DNA of 64,000 nt from an uncultured Alphaproteobacteria bacterium (GTDB lineage: Bacteria > Pseudomonadota > Alphaproteobacteria > RF32 > CAG-239): NCBI GenBank assembly GCA_944391345.1, contig CALXTE010000006.1:16779-80778 (forward strand), given 5' to 3'. The position numbers and the translations under genes are program-made. Of this stretch, positions 34,494-42,726 are shown one piece after another. The notes under the pieces are model-generated. The model saw only the letters and a list, made by a program, of their open reading frames with translations. It had not been told where the DNA came from and searched no databases. How positions within the stretch are numbered: the first letter of the stretch is position 1; each line of letters opens with the position of its first letter.

Positions 34494-35093
34494 TTAATTT
34501 ATTCTGAATCTAAACCATGAAAACAGGACATTTCCGTCATTTTTTATGCCCGGGACATAGGCTGCCTGTAAGGCAAATCTTCCATATTCAATGCCGGCTA
34601 TCGGCAACGGAAGAGGTACCGGAATATAGCTGTATTCGTGGCGTTGGGTGACACCGACTGTGAATCCCACCCCTACTCTGAAATCTCGATTGCAATTTAC
34701 AAACCAGTTTTTTTGATAAGCATAGCCGAACATTGTTTCCAGATATGAGTTGGAGTCCTTAAAGGCTATGGCATATAAGCCGTGCCAATCTCCGTCTTTA
34801 TCATAACGATATTTGCCTATTCCCAATCCCCAGGCTTCTTCATTATATTTTTCAATATGTTCATCATCATAGGCTAATCTGTTATGCCAAGCATAAAACG
34901 GCACATATAAGTCATAAGTATCTGACTGCCATGTTTCGGATACATTATATTTTGCTTTGTTCCAGAGATTTGACCGGCCTTGCTCCGTGAACGGATTTAG
35001 TGTATCTTCTTCAGAAACTTCTTCTGCTTGAGCTTTTAGAGAAAAGCCTAACATCATTACCATCAAAACAACAGCAAATTTTGCTTTTTTCAT
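34494..35093 (-). CDS. pagP: Lipid A palmitoyltransferase PagP
   Basis: Outer-membrane beta-barrel enzyme that moves palmitate from phospholipid to lipid A. The 199-residue protein has a signal peptide (about 1-23), an acidic linker, and the full set of PagP motifs: YDLYVPFYAWHNRLAYD with catalytic His70, WHGLYAIAFKDSN with Asp113 and Ser114, GVGFTVGVTQRHEYSYIPVP, and a C-terminal strand NVLFSWFRFRIN that fits barrel insertion. AAGAAGGT lies before the ATG. PagP is best known from gamma- and betaproteobacteria, so its presence here is notable. It lies alone between pyrG and the unknown gene. Confidence 0.92.
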   Translation of the reverse strand: MKKAKFAVVLMVMMLGFSLKAQAEEVSEEDTLNPFTEQGRSNLWNKAKYNVSETWQSDTYDLYVPFYAWHNRLAYDDEHIEKYNEEAWGLGIGKYRYDKDGDWHGLYAIAFKDSNSYLETMFGYAYQKNWFVNCNRDFRVGVGFTVGVTQRHEYSYIPVPLPLPIAGIEYGRFALQAAYVPGIKNDGNVLFSWFRFRIN

Positions 35094-35129
35094 TTTTACC
35101 TTCTTTTTTATACCTTATTTTTGTTCTTT

Positions 35130-35158
35130 TATTTATCAGATATTTTTTTCTTTAGCAA
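35130..35158 (-). promoter_or_regulatory. Possible promoter of pagP
   Basis: On the minus strand TTGCTA at 35153-35158 (four of six) and TAAATA at 35130-35135 with 17 bases between; GATAAA two bases nearer the -35 is an alternative -10. No PhoP box or other regulator site was recognised. Confidence 0.3.
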
Positions 35159-35172
35159 CTGCTTAAATAAGA

Positions 35173-35206
35173 AAAATGCCTACATCTTTCGATATAGGCA
35201 TTTTGT
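35173..35206 (-). terminator. Hairpin terminator after pyrG
   Basis: On the minus strand AAATGCCTATATC, loop GAAA, GATGTAGGCATTT: a 13-base stem with one G-U pair and a GAAA tetraloop, then TTCTTATTT. It lies just beyond the pyrG stop. Confidence 0.9.
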
Positions 35207-35223
35207 TCTTTTCTTTCAAGCTA

Positions 35224-36891
35224 TTATATCAATCTGCTGTTGTTAATTGATGCTTTTATGAAAGATACAAATAACGGATGCGGTGCCAGAGGTCTGGACT
35301 TTAATTCCGGATGGAATTGGACGCCGATAAACCATGGATGATCCTTTATTTCTACAATTTCAGGAAGTTTACCGTCCGGCGAGCGTCCGGTAATGCTCAT
35401 GCCGCTTTTGTTTAATACGCTTTCGTACTTCATATTAACTTCATAACGGTGGCGATGTCTTTCTGAAATTTTATCACTGCCATATATTTGGGCAACTTTT
35501 GAGCCTTTTTCCAGAACGCATTCATAAGCACCCAATCTCATGGTGCCGCCCAAATCTCCGTCTTTGTGGCGGATTTGTTTGGCGCCGTCTTTGTCCCATT
35601 CGGTCATTAAGCCGACAACGGCTTCACAATCCGGCGAAAATTCTGTTGTTCCGGCATTTTTTATACCGGCGACATCTCTCATGGTTTCAATTACGGCCAT
35701 TTGCATTCCGAAGCAGATGCCAAAGAACGGAACTTTATGCTCTCGGGCATATTTGATGGCTTTTATTTTTCCTTCCGTTCCGCGTTGACCAAATCCTCCG
35801 GGGACTAAGATGCCGCTGACATCGCTTAGCTCGTCTTCGGCATTTTCGCTTTCGAGTTTTTCAGAATCAATCCATTTGATTTTTACTTTATAATTATTAG
35901 CAATACCGCCATGGACGAGCGCTTCGTTCAAAGACTTATAAGCTTCAAGCAACTGTGTATATTTTCCGACGACGCCGATTGTGACAGTCCCTTCCGGATT
36001 TTTCAAAACATTTACGATATGTTCCCATTTGCTTAAATCTGCTGCCGGCGCATTATTCAAGCCAAAATAACGGCATACAGCATTGTCCATTCCTTCTTTT
36101 GAATAATTTATCGGAACTTCATAGATACTGCTTGCGTCTAAAGCGGCAATGACATTTTCTTCTTTTACATTACAGAATAAGGCAATTTTTCTTTTTTCGT
36201 TTTCGGGAATTTGTATCGGGCTGCGACACAAAATCATATCCGGCTGAATACCATATTCTTGCAACTGTTTAACCGAGTGCTGAGTCGGCTTGGTTTTTAA
36301 CTCTCCGGCAGCTCCGATATAGGGCAACAGCGTAACATGGATAAACATGATTCTTTCTCGCCCCAACTCATAAGCGAGCTGTCTTATGGCTTCCAAGTAA
36401 GGTTGTCCTTCAATATCACCGACCGTTCCGCCGATTTCACACAGAACAAAATCTTCGTCAGTTATATCTGATAAGATAAAGTCTTTGATTTCATTTGTGA
36501 CATGAGGAACAACTTGAATGGTTGCACCTAAGTAATCGCCATGACGCTCTTTATCTATTACTCTTTGATAAATGATTCCGGTGGTGACACTATCTGCTCT
36601 TTTGGCCGGCACACCCGAAAAACGCTCGTAGTGGCCTAAGTCTAAGTCTGCTTCCGTGCCATCATCGGTTACATAAACCTCACCATGCTGGTATGGGCTC
36701 ATGGTGCCGGGGTCAACATTCAAATACGGATCCAGTTTGCGCAATCTTACCTTAAAACCTCTGGACTGTAAAACCGTTGCCAGAGATGCCGAAGCCAAGC
36801 CTTTTCCCAAAGATGAAACCACACCGCCGGTAATGAAAATAAACTTGGCTTTATGAGATAAAATATTTTTGATTTTGTCGTTGATAGTCAT
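35224..36891 (-). CDS. pyrG: CTP synthase
   Basis: Makes CTP from UTP with ATP and glutamine. The 555-residue protein has the amidoligase domain ([20 protein letters not shown] at the start, [19 protein letters not shown]) and a class I glutamine amidotransferase domain with the nucleophile Cys in [13 protein letters not shown] and the His-Glu pair in [12 protein letters not shown]. All catalytic residues are present. It lies downstream of secG and tpiA in the same direction, separated from secG by 83 bases with a hairpin. A C-terminal short tail follows the family end. Confidence 0.97.
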   Translation of the reverse strand: MTINDKIKNILSHKAKFIFITGGVVSSLGKGLASASLATVLQSRGFKVRLRKLDPYLNVDPGTMSPYQHGEVYVTDDGTEADLDLGHYERFSGVPAKRADSVTTGIIYQRVIDKERHGDYLGATIQVVPHVTNEIKDFILSDITDEDFVLCEIGGTVGDIEGQPYLEAIRQLAYELGRERIMFIHVTLLPYIGAAGELKTKPTQHSVKQLQEYGIQPDMILCRSPIQIPENEKRKIALFCNVKEENVIAALDASSIYEVPINYSKEGMDNAVCRYFGLNNAPAADLSKWEHIVNVLKNPEGTVTIGVVGKYTQLLEAYKSLNEALVHGGIANNYKVKIKWIDSEKLESENAEDELSDVSGILVPGGFGQRGTEGKIKAIKYAREHKVPFFGICFGMQMAVIETMRDVAGIKNAGTTEFSPDCEAVVGLMTEWDKDGAKQIRHKDGDLGGTMRLGAYECVLEKGSKVAQIYGSDKISERHRHRYEVNMKYESVLNKSGMSITGRSPDGKLPEIVEIKDHPWFIGVQFHPELKSRPLAPHPLFVSFIKASINNSRLI

Positions 36892-36913
36892 ATCTTATTC
36901 CTGTTTTTTAAAG

Positions 36914-36947
36914 TGACAAAGGCACCTTATTTTTTCGGTGCCTTTGT
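36914..36947 (-). terminator. Hairpin between secG and pyrG, weak terminator or attenuator
   Basis: ACAAAGGCACC and GGTGCCTTTGT pair perfectly (11 bases) around a 12-base loop. On the minus strand only a short T-run follows after CAC, so termination may be partial and pyrG may still be read from tpiA-secG. Confidence 0.5.
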
Positions 36948-36974
36948 TATGTTTGTTTGATTTTTCATCTTTTT

Positions 36975-37295
36975 CTATTTTTCTGCCGTCGGAACGTTAG
37001 GAACTTCAGGTTCTGTCTCGGCCGCAGCCGGCGGCGTATCAATAATTGAATTTGCCTTGCGTTCAACATTTTTATAATACAAAGACAGCGAAATGCTGGT
37101 GATGAAAAATATTGTTGCCAAAATGGCCGTCGTTTTGGTTAAGAAGTTGCTGGTTCCTCTTGCGCTTAAGAAGTTGCTGGCGCCAGAGCCGCCGCCTAAG
37201 CCATCTAATGCACCGCCGCCTGAGCGCTGCATTAAGATGAAGCAAACCAAAAAGATTGCCGTCAGCAAGTGCAATACGAGTAATACTGTTTCCAT
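36975..37295 (-). CDS. secG: Protein translocase subunit SecG
   Basis: Small SecYEG subunit that helps protein export. The 106-residue protein has two membrane helices (about 2-20 and 52-72), with the family motif LMQRSGGGALDGLGGG between them and FLSARGTSNFLTKTTAILA before the second. A Pro/Ala/Glu-rich tail of about 25 residues follows. It starts 17 bases after tpiA, the usual tpiA-secG pair. Confidence 0.95.
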   Translation of the reverse strand: METVLLVLHLLTAIFLVCFILMQRSGGGALDGLGGGSGASNFLSARGTSNFLTKTTAILATIFFITSISLSLYYKNVERKANSIIDTPPAAAETEPEVPNVPTAEK

Positions 37296-37312
37296 CTTTA
37301 ATTTTCCTTATT

Positions 37313-38077
37313 TTAGCAAGCGCCAGAATTTTTGGCGATGTTAATAAAATCTTCTACTTTTAAGCTGGCGCCGCCGATTAATGCGCCGTCAACGTCTTCC
37401 AGCCCCAAAAGTTCTTTCGCATTATTGGGTTTGACCGAGCCGCCGTACAAAATTCTCATGCGGTTAGCATTGCCTTTGCCCAGCTTCTTAGCCAGCGTTT
37501 TACGAATTGCGGCATGAACTTCTTCAACGTCTTTGGTGGTCGGAACTTTGCCGGTGCCGATTGCCCAGACCGGTTCATATGCAATAACGGTATTTTGCCA
37601 GGTGGCACTTTCGGGAACAGAATCTAAAATTTGACGTGTGCAGACGTCAAGAGCTTTTCCGGCATCTCTTTCGGCCAAAGTTTCACCGACGCAGATAATG
37701 GCTTTAAGGCCTTGACCATAAGCAGCTTGAGCCTTAACATTAACCAACTCACTGCTTTCGCCATGATCGGCTCTTCTTTCAGAGTGCCCGAGAATGACAT
37801 ACTGGCATCCGCAATCTTTTAACATTACCGGACTAATGTCACCGGTATGAGCGCCCTTCTCTGCGATGTGGCAATCTTGTGCGCCAAGAGCAACTTTTGA
37901 GCCTCTTAAAGCCTTTTTAACCGTGGTTAACAAAGTAAACGGCGGGCAGACCAAAAATTCGCATTGAGGTTTACCCATCTTTTTTACTTCTTCGGCAACA
38001 CCTTTTGCAAGGGCTGCACCATCCGCCAATAAGCCGTTCATCTTCCAATTTCCGGCAATAAGCATTTTTCTAGCCAT
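37313..38077 (-). CDS. tpiA: Triosephosphate isomerase
   Basis: Interconverts dihydroxyacetone phosphate and glyceraldehyde 3-phosphate. I start at the ATG at 38077 (MARKMLIAGNWKMNG, 254 aa), eight bases after AAGGA; a longer in-frame ATG-led reading to 38122 adds a basic stretch with no homology. Catalytic residues are seen in GNWKMN (Asn, Lys), LGHSERR (His) and AYEPVWAIGTG (Glu), and the phosphate loop is LYGGSVKPNN. It diverges from ppiD, the common alphaproteobacterial arrangement. Confidence 0.96.
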   Translation of the reverse strand: MARKMLIAGNWKMNGLLADGAALAKGVAEEVKKMGKPQCEFLVCPPFTLLTTVKKALRGSKVALGAQDCHIAEKGAHTGDISPVMLKDCGCQYVILGHSERRADHGESSELVNVKAQAAYGQGLKAIICVGETLAERDAGKALDVCTRQILDSVPESATWQNTVIAYEPVWAIGTGKVPTTKDVEEVHAAIRKTLAKKLGKGNANRMRILYGGSVKPNNAKELLGLEDVDGALIGGASLKVEDFINIAKNSGAC

Positions 38078-38190
38078 GTGTTTTTTCCTTCTTCTTTTAT
38101 CTATGATTGTGTGTTCTATCACATCTTTTTTTTATTTTCCAGTAAAAAAATCGTTTGTTCTACTATATTTGTTGTGAACGCTTCTTTATT

Positions 38191-38219
38191 TTGTGTTGAA
38201 GATTGTTGCTTTTTATATT
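38191..38219 (+). promoter_or_regulatory. Possible promoter of ppiD
   Basis: TTGTGT at 38191-38196, a 17-base spacer and TATATT at 38214-38219 (five of six). The leader to the ATG at 38262 would be about 36 bases. The -35 is weak. Confidence 0.35.
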
Positions 38220-38261
38220 AGAGTCTTTCCAGTTTATTTTATTGTATAGGATTTTAATGCC

Positions 38262-40127
38262 ATGATGAGCAAAATTAGAAAAATGCAAGACAGTTGGGTT
38301 GCTAAAAGTATTTTTATCCTTACTGCGCTTAGCTTTATGTCGTTATTCGGAATTTCGGGTTATATTTACAGCGCCGGTCAGAATCGGACCGTTATTAAAG
38401 TCAACGATATTGAAATATCGCAAGGTGAAGTGTCTTTTATGTATGAAAAAGAGCTGGCCAATGCACGCAAGATGTTTGGCGATAACCTCGAAATTAATGA
38501 CTCCATCAAAAATACTTTGCTTCTTGGAATTGTTCAACGTGAAGTTGCTGATGCCATTTTACAAACAACGGCTCAGGAAAATAATATTGTTATCGGAGAT
38601 GATCTTATCCGTAAGATTATTTATTCACAAAACGAATTTATGAATGCTCAAGGTCAATTTGACCGCAACCGCTTTAACTTGATGTTAGCCGCCACCGGTT
38701 GGAGCGAACAAGAATATATCCAAGCTTTGCGCTCTGATGTTTTGCGTCAAATGTTGGTGCAGAATCCGGTCAGAAGAATTGAGGTTCCGGCTTTTTTGAC
38801 CGATTGGCTCGGAAAAATCGAAAATCAAAAACGCGTTTTCTCTTATGTTAAAATCATTCCGCAGAAGCTCACGATTACACGCAATATTTCTGATGATGAA
38901 GTCGAGCAATATTACAGCGACTTTGCCGAGAACTTTATGGCTCCCGAAAGACGCGATATTTCTTACTTTACGCTTTCGTCAGAAGATATTGCCGAGGCTT
39001 ATAATCCTTCCCAAGAAGAAATAAACACCTATTATCAGCAAAATATCTCTCTGTTTGAAACTCCGGAAAAGCGTGATGTTTTGCAGATGGTATTTGATTC
39101 TGAAGAAACGGCTCAGAAAGCCAGCAGCGAGTTGGATTCTGGTGCGGATTTCTTTGCCGTTGCGAAATCTTTGGCTCAGCAAACTTCTCAAGATACCAAG
39201 CTGGGGGCGGTTTCTAAAGATATGTTGCTGGCTGATGTGGCTGATGATGTGTTCTCTGCCCCGCTTAATAAAGTTATCGGTCCGATTAAATCAGAATTCG
39301 GATGGCATATTTTTAAGGTAACTTCCGTTACGCTGGCCGAAAAAATGAATCGCAAAGACGCTGACAAAAAAGCAGCCGAGGCTATCCGCAAAGAAAAGGC
39401 TTATGATACGGCTTATGAATTTGCAAATTTTATCGAAGACAAAATCGGCGCAGGTCAGAGCTTTGATCAGATTGCTAAAAATCTCGGAGTTAAAATTATA
39501 TCCGTAAAAGGACTGGCTGAAGACGGTTCTTATAATGGTTCTTCTTCAAAACTTTCTACAGATTTGGTTGACACGGCATTTTCTTATAATGTCGGAGAAG
39601 TCAGCCAAGTTATTGAAACAGACACCGGTTATGCCGTTTTGACCGTTAATAACATTGTTGAATCTCATCTTTTGCCGCTTGAGGAAATTCGCCCTCAACT
39701 TGTTAAAATCTGGGAAAATAACGAGCGCGACGCTCTTGCTCAAGAGATGATTAACGATATTACCTCTAATCTTGAAAACGGTGAAAAAATTTCTGATGTT
39801 GCCGCTCGTCTTGGACTAAAACTCTATGCTTCAAAGCCAATCAAGAAGTCAGAGAGCTTTGAAATGATGCCGTCTTCTCAGATTGCAGAGTTGTTCCAAG
39901 AAGAGCCTGGTACCCCTCATCTTTTTGATAACGGCGAAGCTAAGATTATTGCCGTTACCTCTGAGGTGGTCAAAGATACTCACAAACTTACTCAGCAAGA
40001 AAAGGCCGATATCCGCAATAAAGTTCGCAATGAACTGGTTGCCGAAGCTGCTGAAACCTTAACCCAGAGTTATGCTCAGGACTATGATGTTCGGGTTAAG
40101 TATAAGCTCCTCGGCTTGGCTGACTAG
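38262..40127 (+). CDS. ppiD: PpiD-like periplasmic folding chaperone (SurA_N/parvulin)
   Basis: Inner-membrane-anchored periplasmic chaperone that helps proteins leaving SecYEG. The 621-residue protein has one membrane segment (about 16-37), a SurA-N type helical domain (about 45-180, VIKVNDIEISQGEVSFMYE), a parvulin domain (about 250-365, with SGADFFAVAKSLAQ and GPIKSEFGWHIFKV), and a C-terminal helical part. It diverges from tpiA and ends at a hairpin. ATG codons at 38262 and 38265 are both possible starts. Confidence 0.88.
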   Translation: MMSKIRKMQDSWVAKSIFILTALSFMSLFGISGYIYSAGQNRTVIKVNDIEISQGEVSFMYEKELANARKMFGDNLEINDSIKNTLLLGIVQREVADAILQTTAQENNIVIGDDLIRKIIYSQNEFMNAQGQFDRNRFNLMLAATGWSEQEYIQALRSDVLRQMLVQNPVRRIEVPAFLTDWLGKIENQKRVFSYVKIIPQKLTITRNISDDEVEQYYSDFAENFMAPERRDISYFTLSSEDIAEAYNPSQEEINTYYQQNISLFETPEKRDVLQMVFDSEETAQKASSELDSGADFFAVAKSLAQQTSQDTKLGAVSKDMLLADVADDVFSAPLNKVIGPIKSEFGWHIFKVTSVTLAEKMNRKDADKKAAEAIRKEKAYDTAYEFANFIEDKIGAGQSFDQIAKNLGVKIISVKGLAEDGSYNGSSSKLSTDLVDTAFSYNVGEVSQVIETDTGYAVLTVNNIVESHLLPLEEIRPQLVKIWENNERDALAQEMINDITSNLENGEKISDVAARLGLKLYASKPIKKSESFEMMPSSQIAELFQEEPGTPHLFDNGEAKIIAVTSEVVKDTHKLTQQEKADIRNKVRNELVAEAAETLTQSYAQDYDVRVKYKLLGLAD

Positions 40128-40144
40128 TTAAGTTGATATCGCTC

Positions 40145-40182
40145 TAATCCGCTTTTGAGATTTTCAAAGGCGGATTTTTTTT
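40145..40182 (+). terminator. Hairpin terminator after ppiD
   Basis: AATCCGCTTTTGA, a short loop, TCAAAGGCGGATT and a run of eight T: 13 paired positions with one mismatch. Confidence 0.88.
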
Positions 40183-40189
40183 ATAACTT

Positions 40190-40224
40190 TCAAAAAAACA
40201 GCCCGAGAAAATCGGGCTGTTTTA
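40190..40224 (-). terminator. Hairpin terminator after clpX
   Basis: On the minus strand AACAGCCCGA, loop TTTTC, TCGGGCTGTT followed by a T-run: ten perfect base pairs. It lies just past the clpX stop, back to back with the ppiD terminator. Confidence 0.9.
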
Positions 40225-40241
40225 GTTTTAGCTTATTGCTT

Positions 40242-41531
40242 TTATGCGCTGCGTTCTTTGGCTGTTTTTTCTTCTGAACTTTCTTCTCTTTTGCCGCGAA
40301 CGAGCTTGGGTTCGGCGCCATCATTGATGACTTTTTCATCAACAACAATCTCGACAACGTCTTTCATATCAGGAATTTCATACATAAGTTCCAGCAGATT
40401 GTCTTCCATAATGGCTCTTAAGCCACGTGCACCGGTTTTGCGCTCAATCGCTTTTTTGGCAATAGCGGTCAATGCGTCATCAGTAATGGTCAACTTGACG
40501 TTTTCCATTTCAAACATTGCCTTATACTGCTTAACCAAAGCATTTTTGGGTTCAGTCAAAACACGGACAAGGGCTTTTTCATCCAAATCATTCAATGTGG
40601 CAATAATCGGCAAACGTCCGATGAATTCCGGTATCAAGCCATATTTGAGCAAATCTTCCGGCTGAACATCTTTCAAAATTTCGCCAACGCCTCTATCTTC
40701 CGGCGCCTCTACCTTTGCGCCGAATCCGATTGAGGTTTCGCTTCCGCGGTTTGCTACAATTTTTTCTAACCCCGAAAATGCACCACCGCAGATAAACAGA
40801 ATATTAGTTGTATCAACATGCAAAAATTCTTGCTGGGGATGCTTTCTGCCCCCTTGTGGCGGAACATTGGCAACCGTTCCTTCAATGATTTTCAGCAAAG
40901 CCTGTTGAACGCCCTCGCCCGACACGTCACGCGTGATTGACGGGCCGTCGGTCTTGCGGGTAATTTTATCAATTTCATCAATATAGACGATGCCTCTTTG
41001 AGCTTTTTCAATATCATAATTTGCGTTTTGTACTAATTTCAAAATGATATTTTCAACATCTTCACCAACGTAACCGGCTTCGGTTAAAGTTGTGGCATCC
41101 GAGATAGCAAACGGCACATCCAATATTTTAGCCAAAGTCTGTGCCAACAAGGTTTTTCCGCTTCCGGTTGAGCCAATCAAAATGACATTTGACTTTTGGA
41201 TATCAATGTCTTTATTAACCTTCTTGCTGTTTAATCTTTTATAGTGGTTATAAACAGCAACAGACAAAACCTTTTTGGCATATTCCTGACCGATGACGTA
41301 TTGATCCAAAAACTCTTTTATTTTTGACGGCGTTGGTAGTTTATCCAATGAAGTTCCGCCCTCACCTTCTTCCATTTCACTGAGTTCATCGGCAACAATA
41401 TTAATGCAGACTTCAATGCATTCGTCACAGATATAAACACCACGGCCGGCAACGAGCTTTTTAACCTCGTCTTGGCTTTTTCCGCAGAATGAGCAGCGCA
41501 AAGGTTCGTTGCTATCTTTTTTATCACTCAT
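40242..41531 (-). CDS. clpX: ATP-dependent Clp protease ATP-binding subunit ClpX
   Basis: AAA+ unfoldase that feeds substrates to ClpP. The 429-residue protein has the N-terminal zinc finger ([11 protein letters not shown] and later [10 protein letters not shown]), Walker [12 protein letters not shown], Walker [11 protein letters not shown], and an IGF loop (SIGFGAKV) for ClpP docking. A charged C-terminal tail of about 20 residues follows. It is ten bases downstream of clpP in the same direction and ends at a strong hairpin. Confidence 0.97.
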   Translation of the reverse strand: MSDKKDSNEPLRCSFCGKSQDEVKKLVAGRGVYICDECIEVCINIVADELSEMEEGEGGTSLDKLPTPSKIKEFLDQYVIGQEYAKKVLSVAVYNHYKRLNSKKVNKDIDIQKSNVILIGSTGSGKTLLAQTLAKILDVPFAISDATTLTEAGYVGEDVENIILKLVQNANYDIEKAQRGIVYIDEIDKITRKTDGPSITRDVSGEGVQQALLKIIEGTVANVPPQGGRKHPQQEFLHVDTTNILFICGGAFSGLEKIVANRGSETSIGFGAKVEAPEDRGVGEILKDVQPEDLLKYGLIPEFIGRLPIIATLNDLDEKALVRVLTEPKNALVKQYKAMFEMENVKLTITDDALTAIAKKAIERKTGARGLRAIMEDNLLELMYEIPDMKDVVEIVVDEKVINDGAEPKLVRGKREESSEEKTAKERSA

Positions 41532-41541
41532 TGTCTATTCC

Positions 41542-42174
41542 TTATTTTTGAATTATTTCTTCACGACTGGTTACAATCTGGTCAATAAGCCCAAATTTTA
41601 AGGCCTCTTCCGGAGACATGAAATTATCTCTATCCATGGCTTTTTCAATTACGCTCAACTTTTGGCCCGTATGTTTTACATATAAGTTATTCAAAGCTTT
41701 TTTCATCTTTAAAATTTCATTTGCCTGAATTTCAATATCAGAGGCTTTACCCTGAGCGCCGCCACTGGGCTGATGAATCATAATACGCGAATTTGGCAAG
41801 GCATTGCGTTTGCCTTTTTCTCCGGCAGTTAGCAGCAAAGAACCCATTGAGCAGGCCTGACCGATGCACAATGTGTTTACATCGCAGCGGATATATTGCA
41901 TTGTATCATACATTGCCAATCCGGCCGTAACAACGCCGCCGGGAGAGTTAATATACATATAGACATCTTTTTTAGGATTTTCTGATTCCAAGAACAAAAG
42001 CTGTGCGCAGACCAAAGAAGACACTTCATCATTGACTTCTCCGGTCAAAAAAATGATTCTTTCTTTTAGCAGGCGAGAATAAATGTCAAAAGAACGTTCT
42101 CCGCGTGAGGTTTGTTCAATAACCATCGGCACTAACGTATTGTCATATACTTCCAGAGCGCTTCTGTATCCCAT
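41542..42174 (-). CDS. clpP: ATP-dependent Clp protease proteolytic subunit ClpP
   Basis: Serine peptidase that forms the double-ring chamber of ClpXP. The 210-residue protein shows the triad Ser109 (GQACSMGS), His134 (IMIHQPSGG) and Asp183 (AMDRDNFMS). The N-terminus is short, with little processing expected. It is the first gene of the clpPX pair; 81 AT-rich bases separate it from the HAD-like gene upstream, with no clear promoter found. Confidence 0.97.
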   Translation of the reverse strand: MGYRSALEVYDNTLVPMVIEQTSRGERSFDIYSRLLKERIIFLTGEVNDEVSSLVCAQLLFLESENPKKDVYMYINSPGGVVTAGLAMYDTMQYIRCDVNTLCIGQACSMGSLLLTAGEKGKRNALPNSRIMIHQPSGGAQGKASDIEIQANEILKMKKALNNLYVKHTGQKLSVIEKAMDRDNFMSPEEALKFGLIDQIVTSREEIIQK

Positions 42175-42255
42175 GTTTTTTGTCCTTAATAAATTTAATT
42201 TTCGGTTTATTCTAACAGCAGTTATTCAATAAAGAGTTAACAATTTATCAAATTA

Positions 42256-42726
42256 TTAAAAATTTGCAAGTCTTTGTGCGATTAAATTTAGGGTTTCTGC
42301 AACCGGCTTGGTAAAGTCCAAAGTCAGGCCGTTTTGCAAGGTGCAACTTTTGCTGTTTTCATCAAAATGGCAGTATGGAGTTGAAAATCCGTTTCCGTAA
42401 ATTCCGCTGTCATCAATTTGGACATCTATCTTATTGTCTTTGCAATATTTTCCCTTAATAGTATTCCATAATTCTGCATCTACAAAAAATTTTTCGCCCT
42501 CTTTTTTGACTTTGCCCAATTTATCATAATAATCATATATGGCAAAAATCTCGCTATATGGAATCTGCCATTTTTCTAATAAAGTTTTTACTTTTTCATA
42601 AGGGCCGCCGGTTATGATAAAGATCTCCCACCCGATGGATATTGCAGCTGAGCAAAACTCCTTAAAATAATGCGGATTTGTATCAATCACGCCATGAAAA
42701 TCCAGTCCAATTCTAATTTTTGACAT
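42256..42726 (-). CDS. HAD-like protein with His in the catalytic motif
   Basis: The ATG at 42726 (MSKIRIGLDFHGVID) is the first ATG; a TTG five codons earlier is also in frame. The 156-residue protein has HAD motif I as D9-F-H11-G-V-I, where the usual second Asp is His; motif II Thr39 in IFIITGG; and motif IV D105-D106 in QIDDSGIYG. It has no cap domain of size. The Asp-to-His change would alter the general acid, so activity may differ from normal phosphatases or be lost. Its start lies inside the 3' end of the YhdP-like gene, so the two are probably coupled. Confidence 0.7.
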   Translation of the reverse strand: MSKIRIGLDFHGVIDTNPHYFKEFCSAAISIGWEIFIITGGPYEKVKTLLEKWQIPYSEIFAIYDYYDKLGKVKKEGEKFFVDAELWNTIKGKYCKDNKIDVQIDDSGIYGNGFSTPYCHFDENSKSCTLQNGLTLDFTKPVAETLNLIAQRLANF

